From the NCBI RefSeq assembly GCF_042654245.1, contig NZ_JBHSGI010000024.1, positions 620,001 to 684,000 of the forward strand: a stretch of DNA of 64,000 bases, read 5' to 3'. The notes under the pieces were generated by a model that ran no database searches, was not told the DNA's origin, and worked only from the letters and a program-made list of their open reading frames with translations. Made by a program: the position numbers and the translations under genes. Positions 48,956-59,214 of this stretch are shown here, piece by piece (within the stretch, counting starts at the first letter, position 1; every line of letters starts with the position of its first letter). Source of the DNA: Seohaeicola_A nanhaiensis (GTDB lineage: Bacteria; Pseudomonadota; Alphaproteobacteria; Rhodobacterales; Rhodobacteraceae).

Positions 48956-51634
48956 ATGGCCAAGAAAATGCTTATCGATGCCACCCACGCGGAGGAAACC
49001 CGCGTCGTGGTGGTGGACGGAAACAAGGTCGAGGAATTCGATTTTGAATCCGAAAACAAACGGCAGCTTGCCGGAAACATCTATCTCGCAAAGGTAACCC
49101 GGGTCGAACCGTCGCTGCAGGCGGCCTTCGTCGATTACGGCGGAAACCGCCACGGGTTCCTGGCGTTTTCGGAGATTCATCCCGACTATTACCAGATCCC
49201 CATCGCCGACCGTAAGGCGCTGATGGAGGAAGAGCAGGCCTATGCCGAGGCGCAGCATGCGCGCGAGGAAGAGGAAGGCGCCCGCGCCGCGCGGCGCGGA
49301 TCGCGCCGCAGCAGCGCCGCCGAGTCGACCGGCGGTCAGGATGCGGTGACCGAGATCACCGGCATGCAGACCATCGACTTTTCGGACGAGGGCGAGGGCG
49401 AAGTGCCCGAGGGCAGCTCGCCGATGGAGCGGGTGCCGGAAACGCCGGTGGCCGAGCCGGAGGACGACCACGACCACGATCATGATGGCGAGGCCGGCGA
49501 CGTGGCGGAGAACGATGCCGCCGCGCGCGACGACACCATCGAATCGGTGGCGGTCGAGGATGACGTCGAGGATCTGCGTCCGCAGCGCCGGCCGCGTCCG
49601 CGCCGCTACAAGATCCAGGAAGTCATCAAGGTGCGCCAGGTCCTGCTGGTGCAGGTCGTCAAGGAAGAGCGCGGCAACAAGGGTGCGGCGCTGACCACCT
49701 ACCTGTCGCTGGCCGGCCGCTATTGCGTGCTGATGCCGAACACGGCGCGGGGCGGCGGGATTTCCCGCAAGATCACCAATGCGGTCGACCGCAAAAAGCT
49801 GAAGGAAATCGCCGGCGAGATCGATGTGCCACCCGGCGCGGGGCTGATCGTGCGCACGGCGGGCGCCAAGCGCACCAAGGCCGAGATCAAGCGCGATTAC
49901 GAATATCTTCAGCGCCTGTGGGAGCAGATCCGCGACCTGACGCTGAAATCGATCGCGCCGGCGAAGATTTACGAGGAAGGCGACCTGATCAAGCGGTCGA
50001 TCCGCGATCTCTATAGCCGTGATATCGACGAGGTTCTGGTCGAGGGCGACCGCGGGTATCGCATCGCCAAGGACTTCATGAAGATGATCATGCCGTCCCA
50101 CGCGAAGAACGTGAAACCCTATGCGGAGAACCTGCCGCTGTTCGCGCGCTTTCAGGTGGAAAGCTATCTTGCCGGGATGTTCAACCCGACCGTGCAGCTG
50201 AAATCGGGCGGCTATATCGTCATCGGCGTGACCGAGGCGCTGGTCGCCATCGACGTGAACTCGGGCCGGGCCACGAAAGAGGGATCCATCGAGGAAACCG
50301 CGCTGAAGACCAACATGGAGGCCGCCGAGGAGGTGGCCCGCCAGCTGCGTCTGCGCGACCTTGCCGGTCTGATCGTCATCGACTTCATCGACATGGACGA
50401 GCGCAAGAACAACGCCGCTGTCGAGAAGAAGCTGAAGGACAAGCTGAAGACCGACCGCGCGCGCATCCAGGTGGGCCGCATCTCGGGCTTTGGTCTGCTG
50501 GAGATGTCGCGGCAGCGTCTGCGGCCCGGCATGCTGGAGGCGACGACCCAGCCCTGCACGGCCTGCCACGGCACCGGTCTGATCCGCTCGGACGACAGCC
50601 TGGCGCTGTCGGTGCTGCGCCAGATCGAGGAAGAGGGCACCCGCAACCGGTCGCGCGAGGTGCTGGTGAAGTGCCCGGTGGCCATCGCCAACTTCCTGAT
50701 GAACCAGAAGCGCGAGCATATCGCCCAGATCGAGACCCGATACGGCATGGCCGTGCGGATCGAGGGCGATGTGCATCTGGTCAGCCCGGATGTCACGATG
50801 GAGAAGTTCAAGACCGCGACCCGGGCGATCCCGGTGCAGGTCGCTCCGGTGATTTCGGTCGATACCTCGCTGATGGATCAGGTGGACGCCGACGAGGAAG
50901 ATATCGCCGACGAGGAAGAGGACGAGATCGAAGCGGTGGCGGAAGCCACGCCGGAACAGTCCTCGGGCGATGGCGAGAGCAAGCCCAAGCGCAAGCGCCG
51001 GCGGCGGCGCCGGCGGTCGGGCAAGTCGTCGAATGGCGACAACGGGCAGGAGGCCAATGGCGCGTCGGATGAGGGCGACGATGCGGATGAGGCGCCGGAA
51101 GCGGCAGCCGAGACCGTAGAGGCCGCGCCCGAGGTGGTGGCCGATGCAGATGCCGCGCCGGTCGCGGAAGAGGCGGCGGAGCCTGCCCCGAAGAAGAAGG
51201 CGACGCGGTCGCGGTCGCGCAAGAAGGCCGAGCCCAAGACGGAAGAGGCCAAGGCCGAGGAGCCGGTGGCCGAGGCTGCTGAACCCGAGGCCGAGCCTGC
51301 GCCGAAGAAGACCCGCGTGTCGCGCAGCTCGTCCAGCCGGGCGTCCTCGTCGCGGCGCAAGTCGGCGGCGGCAGAGCCCGAGGTGAGCGCCGAGCCGGTG
51401 GCGGAAGCGGTGGCCGCAGAGGTTGCGCCGGAAGCGGTGCCAGATGTCGCGCCAGTGGCGGAAACGCCTGTGGCCGAAGCGCCGGCGGAAACTCCGGTGG
51501 CGGAAGCGCCGGTGGCCGAAACTCCGGCAGAGCCGGAAGCGCCGCCCGCGAAAGAGCCGGAAATGACCGCCGAGGCCGAATCCGAGGACTCCAAGCCCAA
51601 GCGGCGCGGCTGGTGGTCGCTCGGCTCGCGCTGA
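48956..51634 (+). CDS. rne: Ribonuclease E
   Basis: The 892-aa endonuclease organises the RNA degradosome. The N-terminus (MAKKMLIDATHAEETRVVVVD) leads into an S1 domain (~residues 35-215) interrupted by a long acidic insert (~70-195), typical of alphaproteobacterial RNase E. The catalytic core (~residues 215-540) has VAIDVNSGRA and IVIDFIDMD, and the zinc-link is CTACHGTG. From ~645 on it is acidic, Ala/Glu/Pro- and Arg/Lys-rich scaffold without domains. ATG 48956 has AAGGA upstream. Confidence 0.96.
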   Translation: MAKKMLIDATHAEETRVVVVDGNKVEEFDFESENKRQLAGNIYLAKVTRVEPSLQAAFVDYGGNRHGFLAFSEIHPDYYQIPIADRKALMEEEQAYAEAQHAREEEEGARAARRGSRRSSAAESTGGQDAVTEITGMQTIDFSDEGEGEVPEGSSPMERVPETPVAEPEDDHDHDHDGEAGDVAENDAAARDDTIESVAVEDDVEDLRPQRRPRPRRYKIQEVIKVRQVLLVQVVKEERGNKGAALTTYLSLAGRYCVLMPNTARGGGISRKITNAVDRKKLKEIAGEIDVPPGAGLIVRTAGAKRTKAEIKRDYEYLQRLWEQIRDLTLKSIAPAKIYEEGDLIKRSIRDLYSRDIDEVLVEGDRGYRIAKDFMKMIMPSHAKNVKPYAENLPLFARFQVESYLAGMFNPTVQLKSGGYIVIGVTEALVAIDVNSGRATKEGSIEETALKTNMEAAEEVARQLRLRDLAGLIVIDFIDMDERKNNAAVEKKLKDKLKTDRARIQVGRISGFGLLEMSRQRLRPGMLEATTQPCTACHGTGLIRSDDSLALSVLRQIEEEGTRNRSREVLVKCPVAIANFLMNQKREHIAQIETRYGMAVRIEGDVHLVSPDVTMEKFKTATRAIPVQVAPVISVDTSLMDQVDADEEDIADEEEDEIEAVAEATPEQSSGDGESKPKRKRRRRRRRSGKSSNGDNGQEANGASDEGDDADEAPEAAAETVEAAPEVVADADAAPVAEEAAEPAPKKKATRSRSRKKAEPKTEEAKAEEPVAEAAEPEAEPAPKKTRVSRSSSSRASSSRRKSAAAEPEVSAEPVAEAVAAEVAPEAVPDVAPVAETPVAEAPAETPVAEAPVAETPAEPEAPPAKEPEMTAEAESEDSKPKRRGWWSLGSR

Positions 51635-51657
51635 GGACTGATCCGGAAAGAGATGGA

Positions 51658-51690
51658 AGCCCCGGCCTTGTGCCGGGGCTTTTCGTTTGT
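51658..51690 (+). terminator. Rho-independent terminator of rne
   Basis: A 9-bp perfect stem (51658-51666 with 51672-51680), a 5-nt loop and the tail TTTCGTTTGT follow the stop by 23 bp. Confidence 0.92.
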
Positions 51691-51758
51691 AAGGTGGCGT
51701 TGAAGACAGCTTGCAGGGCGAGGCAGATCGATTGCAGCCGACGCAGAGAGAAACGCCG

Positions 51759-52163
51759 GTGGATCTGAAACAGCAGGTCATTCTGTGCCTGGAGGCCCTG
51801 AGCGCCATTCGCCCCAGCGCTAACAGGGCCGGTCTTTCGACCTCCTATGAAGATGCCTATGACGAATGGGAGACCGTCGTTCCGGCGATCTATTCTTCCT
51901 TTGTCCTGATGCCCTATTGCGAGACGGCCGGGCGCGAGAGTGTCGACCAGTTCCGGCGGCTGGGGTTCGACAGGGACGGGCGCGCCAGCCATGCCGTTCT
52001 TGTCGAAGCCGATGGCCGTGACTGGTTCATTTTCGACATCGCCTGCGGCGAGGACGGGGAAATGCGCCTTGTTCTACGTCCTGTCGCGGGATCCGGCGAC
52101 CCGCGCGAGCGACTTGTGGCGCCCGAGCGGTGCAGCGGTTTCCGGGTGGGTCGTATCGGCTGA
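51759..52163 (+). CDS. Hypothetical protein
   Basis: A ~134-aa soluble protein with the segments YDEWETVVPAIYSSFVLMPYC, LVEADGRDWFIFDIACGEDG and ERCSGFRVGRIG; no family is recognised. The start is uncertain: a GTG at 51759 is used here, while TTG codons at 51732 or 51711 are in frame. Base composition is slightly less GC-biased than its neighbours, so it may be acquired. Convergent with tusA. Confidence 0.5.
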   Translation: MDLKQQVILCLEALSAIRPSANRAGLSTSYEDAYDEWETVVPAIYSSFVLMPYCETAGRESVDQFRRLGFDRDGRASHAVLVEADGRDWFIFDIACGEDGEMRLVLRPVAGSGDPRERLVAPERCSGFRVGRIG

Positions 52164-52170
52164 GGCTGGA

Positions 52171-52404
52171 TCAGCCGCCCTTGCGGATCAGGTAGATCTG
52201 CGCGCCATCGGCTTCGGACTGGTCGAGCAGGGTGTGGCCGGATTCGGCGCAGAAGTGGGGCACGTCGATCACCGCCGCCGGGTCGTCGGCCAGCATCCGC
52301 AGCACGGCGCCGTCGGGCAGCGCTTTCAGCCGCTTGCGGGCCTTCAGCACGGGCAGCGGGCAGAGCAGCCCGGTGGCGTCGAGTGTTTCGGCGATCTCGG
52401 TCAT
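52171..52404 (-). CDS. tusA: TusA-family sulfurtransferase
   Basis: The 77-aa protein has the family motif LLCPLPVLKARKRL with the active-site Cys at ~residue 15, and a C-terminal beta strand (AQIYLIRKGG). TusA-type carriers relay sulfane sulfur to tRNA thiolation or other pathways. Divergent from ccdA. Confidence 0.9.
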   Translation of the reverse strand: MTEIAETLDATGLLCPLPVLKARKRLKALPDGAVLRMLADDPAAVIDVPHFCAESGHTLLDQSEADGAQIYLIRKGG

Positions 52405-52507
52405 GGGGATTGGTTACGCGGCGGGCGGGGGCCTGTCCACAGCCTTGTGATGGGGCGCGGCATCTCGGCGCGTGACGCGGGTGCGCGGATGGCCTAAGCC
52501 GCGAGGT

Positions 52508-53254
52508 ATGTTCGGAATTGACATCATAGACGCCGGGCTTCTGCCGGCGATGACGGTGGCGCTGATCGGCGGGCTGATCAGCTTTCTGTCGCCCTGCGTG
52601 CTGCCCATCGTGCCGCCCTACCTCGCCTATATGAGCGGGGTCAGCATCGGCGACATCCAGGGCACCGGCCGGCGCAAGGCGGTGCTGGCGGCGCTGTTCT
52701 TCGTGCTGGGACTGTCTACGGTCTTTCTGCTGCTGGGGTTCACCGCCTCGATGCTGGGGGCCTTCTTCCTGCAGAACCAGGAGCTGTTCAGCAAGGTCTC
52801 GGGCATTGTCGTCATTGTCTTCGGGCTGCATTTCCTGGGGCTGTTCCGCATTCCCTTTCTGGACCGCGAGGCGCGGATTGATGCGCGCGACACCGGCGGG
52901 TCGGCCTTTGGCGCCTATATCCTGGGGCTGGCCTTCGCCTTTGGCTGGACGCCCTGCATCGGGCCGCAGCTGGGCGCGATCCTGTCGCTGGCGGCGTCCG
53001 AGGCCTCGGTCGCGCGGGGCACGCTGCTGCTGGGCGTCTATGCGGCGGGACTGGGCATCCCCTTCCTGCTGGCGGCGATGTTCCTGACGCGGTCGATGGC
53101 GGTGATGAACCGGCTGAAGCGGCACATGGGGCTGATCGAGAAGATGATGGGCCTGCTGCTGCTGATCGTCGGGCTGATGCTGGTGACGGGGGCCTTCACC
53201 AGCTTTTCGTTCTGGCTGCTCGAGACCTTTCCGGCGCTGGGGCAGCTCGGCTGA
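52508..53254 (+). CDS. ccdA: Cytochrome c biogenesis protein CcdA (DsbD-like)
   Basis: The 248-aa membrane protein has six helices and the two redox cysteines in LSPCVLPIVPPYLAYMSG and GWTPCIGPQLGAIL. It carries reducing equivalents across the inner membrane for cytochrome c maturation. ATG 52508 (MFGIDIIDAG) is supported by the family N-terminus. Confidence 0.93.
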   Translation: MFGIDIIDAGLLPAMTVALIGGLISFLSPCVLPIVPPYLAYMSGVSIGDIQGTGRRKAVLAALFFVLGLSTVFLLLGFTASMLGAFFLQNQELFSKVSGIVVIVFGLHFLGLFRIPFLDREARIDARDTGGSAFGAYILGLAFAFGWTPCIGPQLGAILSLAASEASVARGTLLLGVYAAGLGIPFLLAAMFLTRSMAVMNRLKRHMGLIEKMMGLLLLIVGLMLVTGAFTSFSFWLLETFPALGQLG

Positions 53255-53292
53255 GCCTTACGCCGGGTGGAAATCCGCGCTAGGCTTTCGCC

Positions 53293-54519
53293 ATGGAGCA
53301 GGCAGGGGATCAGCGGCAGGTGCGCCGCCGGAGGGTGTTCTACATCCCCGGCTATGATCCGATTCATCCCCGGCGGTATCGGGAGCTCTATCGCAAGGAG
53401 GGTGCGGCGCAGGCGGCGATTTCCGGCTATGCGCTGTCGCTGAGCCCGAAGGGGACGCCGGGGCCCTATGGCTGGCATGTCAGCGCCGAGATCGAGGGCG
53501 CGCGGGTCGAGACCGAGGTCGAGGTGCTGGTCTGGTCGGATATCGTGCGCGACAGCATGGCGAACACGCTGGCGGCGACCTATCGGCAGATGCTGCGGAC
53601 GGCCTGGGCCTATATCGGGTCGGGGGCGCTGTGGCGGCTGATGCGGTTGAGGAAGGGGCCCGTTATCGCGGCGCTCTATCCGGTGGGGGCGCTGGTGGCG
53701 CTGGCGCTGGCGGCATTTTGTGTCGTGGCGGGGGTGGTCTGGGCCTGTGTTGCCCTGTTTGGTGCGTGGGGCTGGTCGCCCGGCGTGCCGGTCGGGCTTG
53801 GTCTGGCCTATGCGTTTATGTCTTGGGTGAAGGCCCGGGACGGCAAAACCTTCATTTTCTACCTGATGCATGATTATGGATATTCGGCACAGTCCGGGGG
53901 TGAGAATCCTTCGGAACTGGAGGCTAGAATGTTCGAATTTGGCAAGGCAATTGCGGCGGCTTTGCAGTCGGAGACGGACGAGGTGCTGGTGGTCGGACAC
54001 TCTTCGGGCGCGCATCTGGGGATCTCGGTGCTGGCCGATCTGATCCGCGCGGGGCAGGTGCCGGGCGATGGCCCGGCGCTGGGGCTGCTGACGCTGGGAC
54101 AGGTGGTGCCGATGGTGTCTTTCCTGCCGAAGGCCGCGCGGCTGCGCGCCGATCTGGCGTTTCTCGCCGCGCGGGAGGAAATCGCCTGGGTCGATGTGAC
54201 CGCGCCCGGGGATGGCTGTGCCTTTGCGCTCTGCGATCCGGTGAGCGTCTCGGGGGTTGCGCCGGAGGGCAAGCGCTGGCCGCTGGTGATTTCGGCCGCC
54301 TTCACCCAGACGCTGAGCCCCGAGCGGTGGCGGGCGCTGCGCTGGCGGTTCTTCCGGCTGCATTTCCAGTATCTCTGCGCCTTCGACCGGCCGGGGGATT
54401 ACGATTACTTTCGCATCACCGCCGGCCCGCAGACGCTGGCCGCGCGGTTCGCGGGGCGGGCGCCGTCGAAATCTCGGATCGAGGTGGCGGTGTCGAAATA
54501 CACTTCGGTCGCCGCATGA
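53293..54519 (+). CDS. Membrane-anchored alpha/beta-hydrolase-like protein
   Basis: The 408-aa protein has a nucleophile-elbow motif VVGHSSGAH (~residue 236, GxSxG) in an alpha/beta-hydrolase-like context. Two adjacent hydrophobic helices lie at ~residues 120-180 (IAALYPVGALVALALAAFCVVAG..., VPVGLGLAYAFM), which would anchor it to the membrane. The N-terminus has RRVFYIPGYDP. A substrate cannot be assigned. Its stop overlaps the P450 start (ATGA), so the two are coupled and may act on the same lipid-like substrate. Confidence 0.75.
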   Translation: MEQAGDQRQVRRRRVFYIPGYDPIHPRRYRELYRKEGAAQAAISGYALSLSPKGTPGPYGWHVSAEIEGARVETEVEVLVWSDIVRDSMANTLAATYRQMLRTAWAYIGSGALWRLMRLRKGPVIAALYPVGALVALALAAFCVVAGVVWACVALFGAWGWSPGVPVGLGLAYAFMSWVKARDGKTFIFYLMHDYGYSAQSGGENPSELEARMFEFGKAIAAALQSETDEVLVVGHSSGAHLGISVLADLIRAGQVPGDGPALGLLTLGQVVPMVSFLPKAARLRADLAFLAAREEIAWVDVTAPGDGCAFALCDPVSVSGVAPEGKRWPLVISAAFTQTLSPERWRALRWRFFRLHFQYLCAFDRPGDYDYFRITAGPQTLAARFAGRAPSKSRIEVAVSKYTSVAA

Positions 54520-55856
54520 TCCCGCCCAAGCCGGAGTCGCGGGCCGACAAGGTGTCGCTCTGGCGCTATCTGCGGCTGTTCCGGGCGGATATCCTGTCGG
54601 CGCAGCCCGAGCGGCTCTACCGGGCCTGGATGGCCGAGTTCCGAACGCCGTTCTTTCGCAGCTATCTGCTGAACCAGCCGGATCTCGTGGCGGAGGTGCT
54701 GAAGCGGCGGCCCGATGACTTCCCGAAATCGGACCGGGTGGGTGAGGGGTTGCGGCCCTTGCTCGGCAATTCTGTGTTCCTGACCAACGGCGCGACCTGG
54801 AAGCGGCAGCGGCGGATCATCGACCCGGCGTTCGAGGGCGGGCGGCTGCGCGATACCTTTCCGGCGATGGCGGCGGCCGGGCAGGCGGCGGTGGCCCGGC
54901 TGGCGCCGGGCGAGACCGAGATCGAGGCGGTGACGAGCCATGTCGCGGCGGATGTGATCTTTCGCACACTGTTCTCGCTGCCGATCGAGGCGCCGGTGGC
55001 GGCGGCGGTCTTCGCGCGGTTTCGCGACTATCAGCGCAGCCAGCCGATCCTGAACCTGGCGGCCTTTCTGCCGCTGCCGCGCTGGATGCCGCGGTTCCAT
55101 CGCCGGGCGACCAGGGCGGCGGCGAGCGATATCCGGCGGCTGATCGGCGAGATGGTGGCGACGCGGGCGGCGGAGATCGCGGCGGGTACCGCGCCCGACG
55201 ATCTGGCGACCAAGATCATGACGACGCCCGACCCCGAGACCGGGGAGCGCTTTGACGCGGCCGAGATGGTCGACCAAGTGGCGATCTTCTTTCTGGCGGG
55301 GCATGAGACCAGCGCCTCGGCGCTCGCCTGGGCGCTCTATCTGCTGGCGCTTTCCCCGGAGTGGCAGGACCGGGTGGCCGCGGAGGCCGCGGGGTATGAC
55401 GGCAGTTTCGCGGGGCTGTCGCGGCTGCGGGTGACGCGCGACGTGTTCCGCGAGGCGCTGCGGCTTTATCCGCCGGTGCCGATGATGGTGCGCGAGGCGA
55501 CCGGGGACGAGCGGTTCCGCGAGCGGGCGGTGCGAACGGGGGCGCAGCTGGTGCTCAGCCCCTGGCATCTGCACCGCCACGCGCGGCTTTGGGAGGATCC
55601 CGACGGCTTTGACCCGGACCGCTGGCAGAGCGAGAATGGCCGGGCCTGCGCGCGCGAGGCTTTCATCCCCTTTTCGGCCGGGGCGCGGGTCTGTCCGGGG
55701 GCGGGGTTTGCGATGATCGAGGGGCCGCTGCTGCTGGCGCTGCTGGTGCGGAGCTATCGCTTTGCCCCGGTCGCGGGGCGTGATCCGGTGCCGGTGGCGC
55801 ATCTGACGGTGCGGGCGCAGGACGGGATCTGGTTGAAGGTCGCTGAGCGAGCGTGA
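54516..55856 (+). CDS. Cytochrome P450
   Basis: The 446-aa soluble P450 has the I-helix oxygen-binding motif FLAGHETSAS, the K-helix ExxR in REALRLYPP, and the heme-binding loop PFSAGARVCPGAG with the axial Cys (~404). No N-terminal membrane anchor is seen. It is translationally coupled to the upstream hydrolase. No ferredoxin or reductase gene is adjacent, so its electron donor is elsewhere. Confidence 0.94.
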   Translation: MIPPKPESRADKVSLWRYLRLFRADILSAQPERLYRAWMAEFRTPFFRSYLLNQPDLVAEVLKRRPDDFPKSDRVGEGLRPLLGNSVFLTNGATWKRQRRIIDPAFEGGRLRDTFPAMAAAGQAAVARLAPGETEIEAVTSHVAADVIFRTLFSLPIEAPVAAAVFARFRDYQRSQPILNLAAFLPLPRWMPRFHRRATRAAASDIRRLIGEMVATRAAEIAAGTAPDDLATKIMTTPDPETGERFDAAEMVDQVAIFFLAGHETSASALAWALYLLALSPEWQDRVAAEAAGYDGSFAGLSRLRVTRDVFREALRLYPPVPMMVREATGDERFRERAVRTGAQLVLSPWHLHRHARLWEDPDGFDPDRWQSENGRACAREAFIPFSAGARVCPGAGFAMIEGPLLLALLVRSYRFAPVAGRDPVPVAHLTVRAQDGIWLKVAERA

Positions 55857-55859
55857 TCC

Positions 55860-55905
55860 AAGACTTTCCTAAAAAGTCTTGGCAATAGTTTCCGGGAAAC
55901 TTTTG
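55860..55905. terminator. Tandem hairpins between convergent P450 and hypothetical gene
   Basis: The first hairpin is AAGACTTT/AAAGTCTT (55860-55867 with 55873-55880). The second is AGTTTC/GAAACT (55887-55892 with 55896-55901) followed by TTTT. A-rich and T-rich flanks on both sides suit bidirectional termination. Confidence 0.7.
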
Positions 55906-55907
55906 CC

Positions 55908-56138
55908 CTAGCACAGGACGCGGATGGGGTCGTTGTTGCAGCAGACGACGATCTGGTCGCCGTTCTGGATCGCGTGATAGCCGCGCCGACGGATCTCGAC
56001 CTCGAAAGCGGCGCGGCCGACGACGAGTTCGACGGCACGGGTGCTGCGCCGGACCACGCCATCCTGGCGCGCGGCCTTGGCGTCGAACAGACGCTGCATC
56101 CAGATGGCGGGCGGCAGGAAGCGTCGGGTTTCGGTCAT
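55908..56138 (-). CDS. Small conserved hypothetical protein (76 aa)
   Basis: MTETRRFLPPAIWMQRLFDA, then a short region with VELVVGRAAFEVEIRRRGYHAI and a Cys-rich end (IVVCCNNDPIRVLC). Short proteins of this kind occur widely in Rhodobacteraceae; their function is unknown. No membrane segment or enzyme motif is seen. It lies convergent with the P450 and upstream of a small regulator gene on the same strand. Confidence 0.65.
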   Translation of the reverse strand: MTETRRFLPPAIWMQRLFDAKAARQDGVVRRSTRAVELVVGRAAFEVEIRRRGYHAIQNGDQIVVCCNNDPIRVLC

Positions 56139-56172
56139 GCCCGATCATCGCCCGGTTGAGCTTGAGAATCCG

Positions 56173-56385
56173 TTAACCGCGGTAGTGTCGCAGCACGAAA
56201 AGCCGGATTGCCGAGGCGAGGCCGGTGTCGGGATCGCGGCTGGCGTCGATTTCGGCGGCGAGCGCGTTGAGCGCGATGTCGCGGATCTGGGCGATCTCGC
56301 GGAAGGCCGCCCAGAACTCGGGTTCCAGGCTGACGCTGGTGCGGTGTCCGCTGAGGGTCAGCGAATGCTTGGCCGGGCGGCTCAT
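56173..56385 (-). CDS. Ribbon-helix-helix domain protein
   Basis: The 70-aa protein (MSRPAKHSLTLSGHRTSVSLEPEFWAAFREIAQ...) fits the ribbon-helix-helix DNA-binding family found as stand-alone domains in Rhodobacteraceae, with the beta-strand TLSGHRTSVSLEP followed by two helices. It overlaps the stop of the DUF4169 gene by ATGA. A regulator of an unknown target. Confidence 0.8.
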   Translation of the reverse strand: MSRPAKHSLTLSGHRTSVSLEPEFWAAFREIAQIRDIALNALAAEIDASRDPDTGLASAIRLFVLRHYRG

Positions 56386-56558
56386 GTCTCGCGCTTGTGG
56401 CCGTCGAGGTCGCGGCGGTCCTTCTCCTTGCGGGCGGTTTCCAGATCGCGCTCGGACTTTGTGCGGCCGAATTTGGCGGCATTTGCGTCGCCCTGAGCCC
56501 GCTTTTCGGCGCGGGCCTTCTGCTTGCGGAACTGGTTGAGGTTGGTGATGCCGGTCAT
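56382..56558 (-). CDS. DUF4169 family protein (58 aa)
   Basis: The short, highly charged ORF MTGITNLNQFRKQKARAEKR ... ends in DRRDLDGHKRET. It matches DUF4169, a family of ~55-65-aa helical proteins with the NLNQFRKQKAR start. It is translationally coupled to the ribbon-helix-helix gene, an arrangement common in Rhodobacteraceae. Role unknown. Confidence 0.82.
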   Translation of the reverse strand: MTGITNLNQFRKQKARAEKRAQGDANAAKFGRTKSERDLETARKEKDRRDLDGHKRET

Positions 56559-56612
56559 GGAATGCTCCCGCTTGGGGCGAAGGTGCCATTGTTCCCCGCC
56601 GCAGACAAGCGG

Positions 56613-57587
56613 TCACAGGGAGAGGATGGCGGTGTCGAGCAGATCGGCGAGGTCGCCGAAATAGCCCTCGGACCGGGCCGGCCGGGTGGGGTCGGAGGTG
56701 ATCGCCACCGCCAGTTGGCGCGCGGGGTGGAAGGCGATGACCTGGCCCCCGTAGCCGCGTGCGATGGCGAAGCCGGAGAGGCTGAGGAACCAGCCGTAGC
56801 CGTAGTCCAGTCCGGAATAGGGCGAGCGGGTCAGCGGTTGCGTGGACTGGCGCAGCCAGTTCAACGGAATGACCTGATCGCCGTCGAACCGCCCTCCGTC
56901 GCAGAGAACCTGGGCGAGGCGCAGCATGGCGGTCGGCGCGAGCGCCATCTCGTTGCCGCCGAGGTAGTAGCCCTGCGGGTCGCGGGTCCAGGCGGGGATG
57001 TCGATGCCCAGCGGACGGCCGAGGCGTTCGCGGGCCTGGGTCAGGAGGGACTTGCCGGTGGCGACGGTCAGCGCGGCGCCGAGGACATGGGTGGAGCCGG
57101 TGGAATAGAGCATCCGGCCGCCGGGCGTGGCGACGAGGGGGCGCGAGAGGGCATAGGCGGTCCAGTTGGGCGCGCTGACCCAGGCGCCGTAGTTCGGACC
57201 CGACGTGGGTTCGAGCCCTGCGCGCAGGCTGGCGAGGTCGCCGAGCGTGATGCGACGGACGGCTGGATCGGCGGTGGCGGGGATGAGGGCGGGGGCGACA
57301 TCGCCCAGCGTGGCGTCGAGGCCCGTGACTTCGTTGCGCGCGATCGCGGCGCCGAGCAGCAGCGCGACGATGCTTTTCGAGCAGGATTTGATGTTGGCCG
57401 GACGGTCGAGACCCGGGCCCCGGAAGGCCTCGGCGAAGACGGTCTCGCCGTTCTTTGAGACCAGAAGCGAGTGCAGCTGTTCGAACTGCGCGCCGGCTGC
57501 GCGCAAGGCAGAGGGGGCATCGGCCCGCGAGGGTCGGACGAAGGGGATGGCGAGGGAGGTGGCGAGCAGGTGGCGACGTGTCAGCAT
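56613..57587 (-). CDS. Serine hydrolase, class C beta-lactamase fold
   Basis: The 324-aa protein has a twin-arginine-like signal (MLTRRHLLATSLAIPFVRPS) and the SxxK motif as SCSKSIVALLLG, with the serine nucleophile at ~residue 68. A Tyr-containing YSTGST and the segment YGYGWFLSLSG are also present. The family includes esterases and peptidases as well as beta-lactamases, so resistance should not be assumed. A missing clean YxN motif also argues for an esterase-type member. It lies downstream of fumC on the same strand. Confidence 0.82.
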   Translation of the reverse strand: MLTRRHLLATSLAIPFVRPSRADAPSALRAAGAQFEQLHSLLVSKNGETVFAEAFRGPGLDRPANIKSCSKSIVALLLGAAIARNEVTGLDATLGDVAPALIPATADPAVRRITLGDLASLRAGLEPTSGPNYGAWVSAPNWTAYALSRPLVATPGGRMLYSTGSTHVLGAALTVATGKSLLTQARERLGRPLGIDIPAWTRDPQGYYLGGNEMALAPTAMLRLAQVLCDGGRFDGDQVIPLNWLRQSTQPLTRSPYSGLDYGYGWFLSLSGFAIARGYGGQVIAFHPARQLAVAITSDPTRPARSEGYFGDLADLLDTAILSL

Positions 57588-57606
57588 CTGTCGCAAATGG
57601 CGTGCT

Positions 57607-57631
57607 GCCGGCGCGTCGTCAACGCGCCGGC
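57607..57631 (-). terminator. GC hairpin between fumC and serine hydrolase
   Basis: A 9-bp perfect stem (57607-57615 with 57623-57631) with a 7-nt loop lies 22 bp past the fumC stop. It has no T-tract, so it may only attenuate read-through into the hydrolase gene. Confidence 0.4.
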
Positions 57632-57653
57632 GATCACGAATGCGCGGACTGGC

Positions 57654-59048
<1,395 letters not shown>

Positions 59049-59214
59049 GACGGACTCCGGTTCTGAACTGCTGTCGCCCTGCGGTCTACCGGCCTGCGCC
59101 CCGCGGTGCAATTGTCCAGTTGCGCGCAGCATCGCGGAAAGGTCAGTTGCCGCAGGGGCCGGCCTTGACTAGGGTGGGCGCGCACCCCTTTGTCCGGGGG
59201 AAAGGGAGCCTGCC

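Noticed and set aside
48875..51808. 977-codon open frame antisense to rne
   Set aside because: It is Arg/Gly/His/Leu-rich and without domains. It mirrors the GC-biased codon positions of rne, which is clearly coding.
56613..57587. Antibiotic-resistance beta-lactamase
   Set aside because: Class C fold proteins with SxxK are mostly esterases or peptidases outside dedicated resistance loci; no clean YxN motif and no resistance context.
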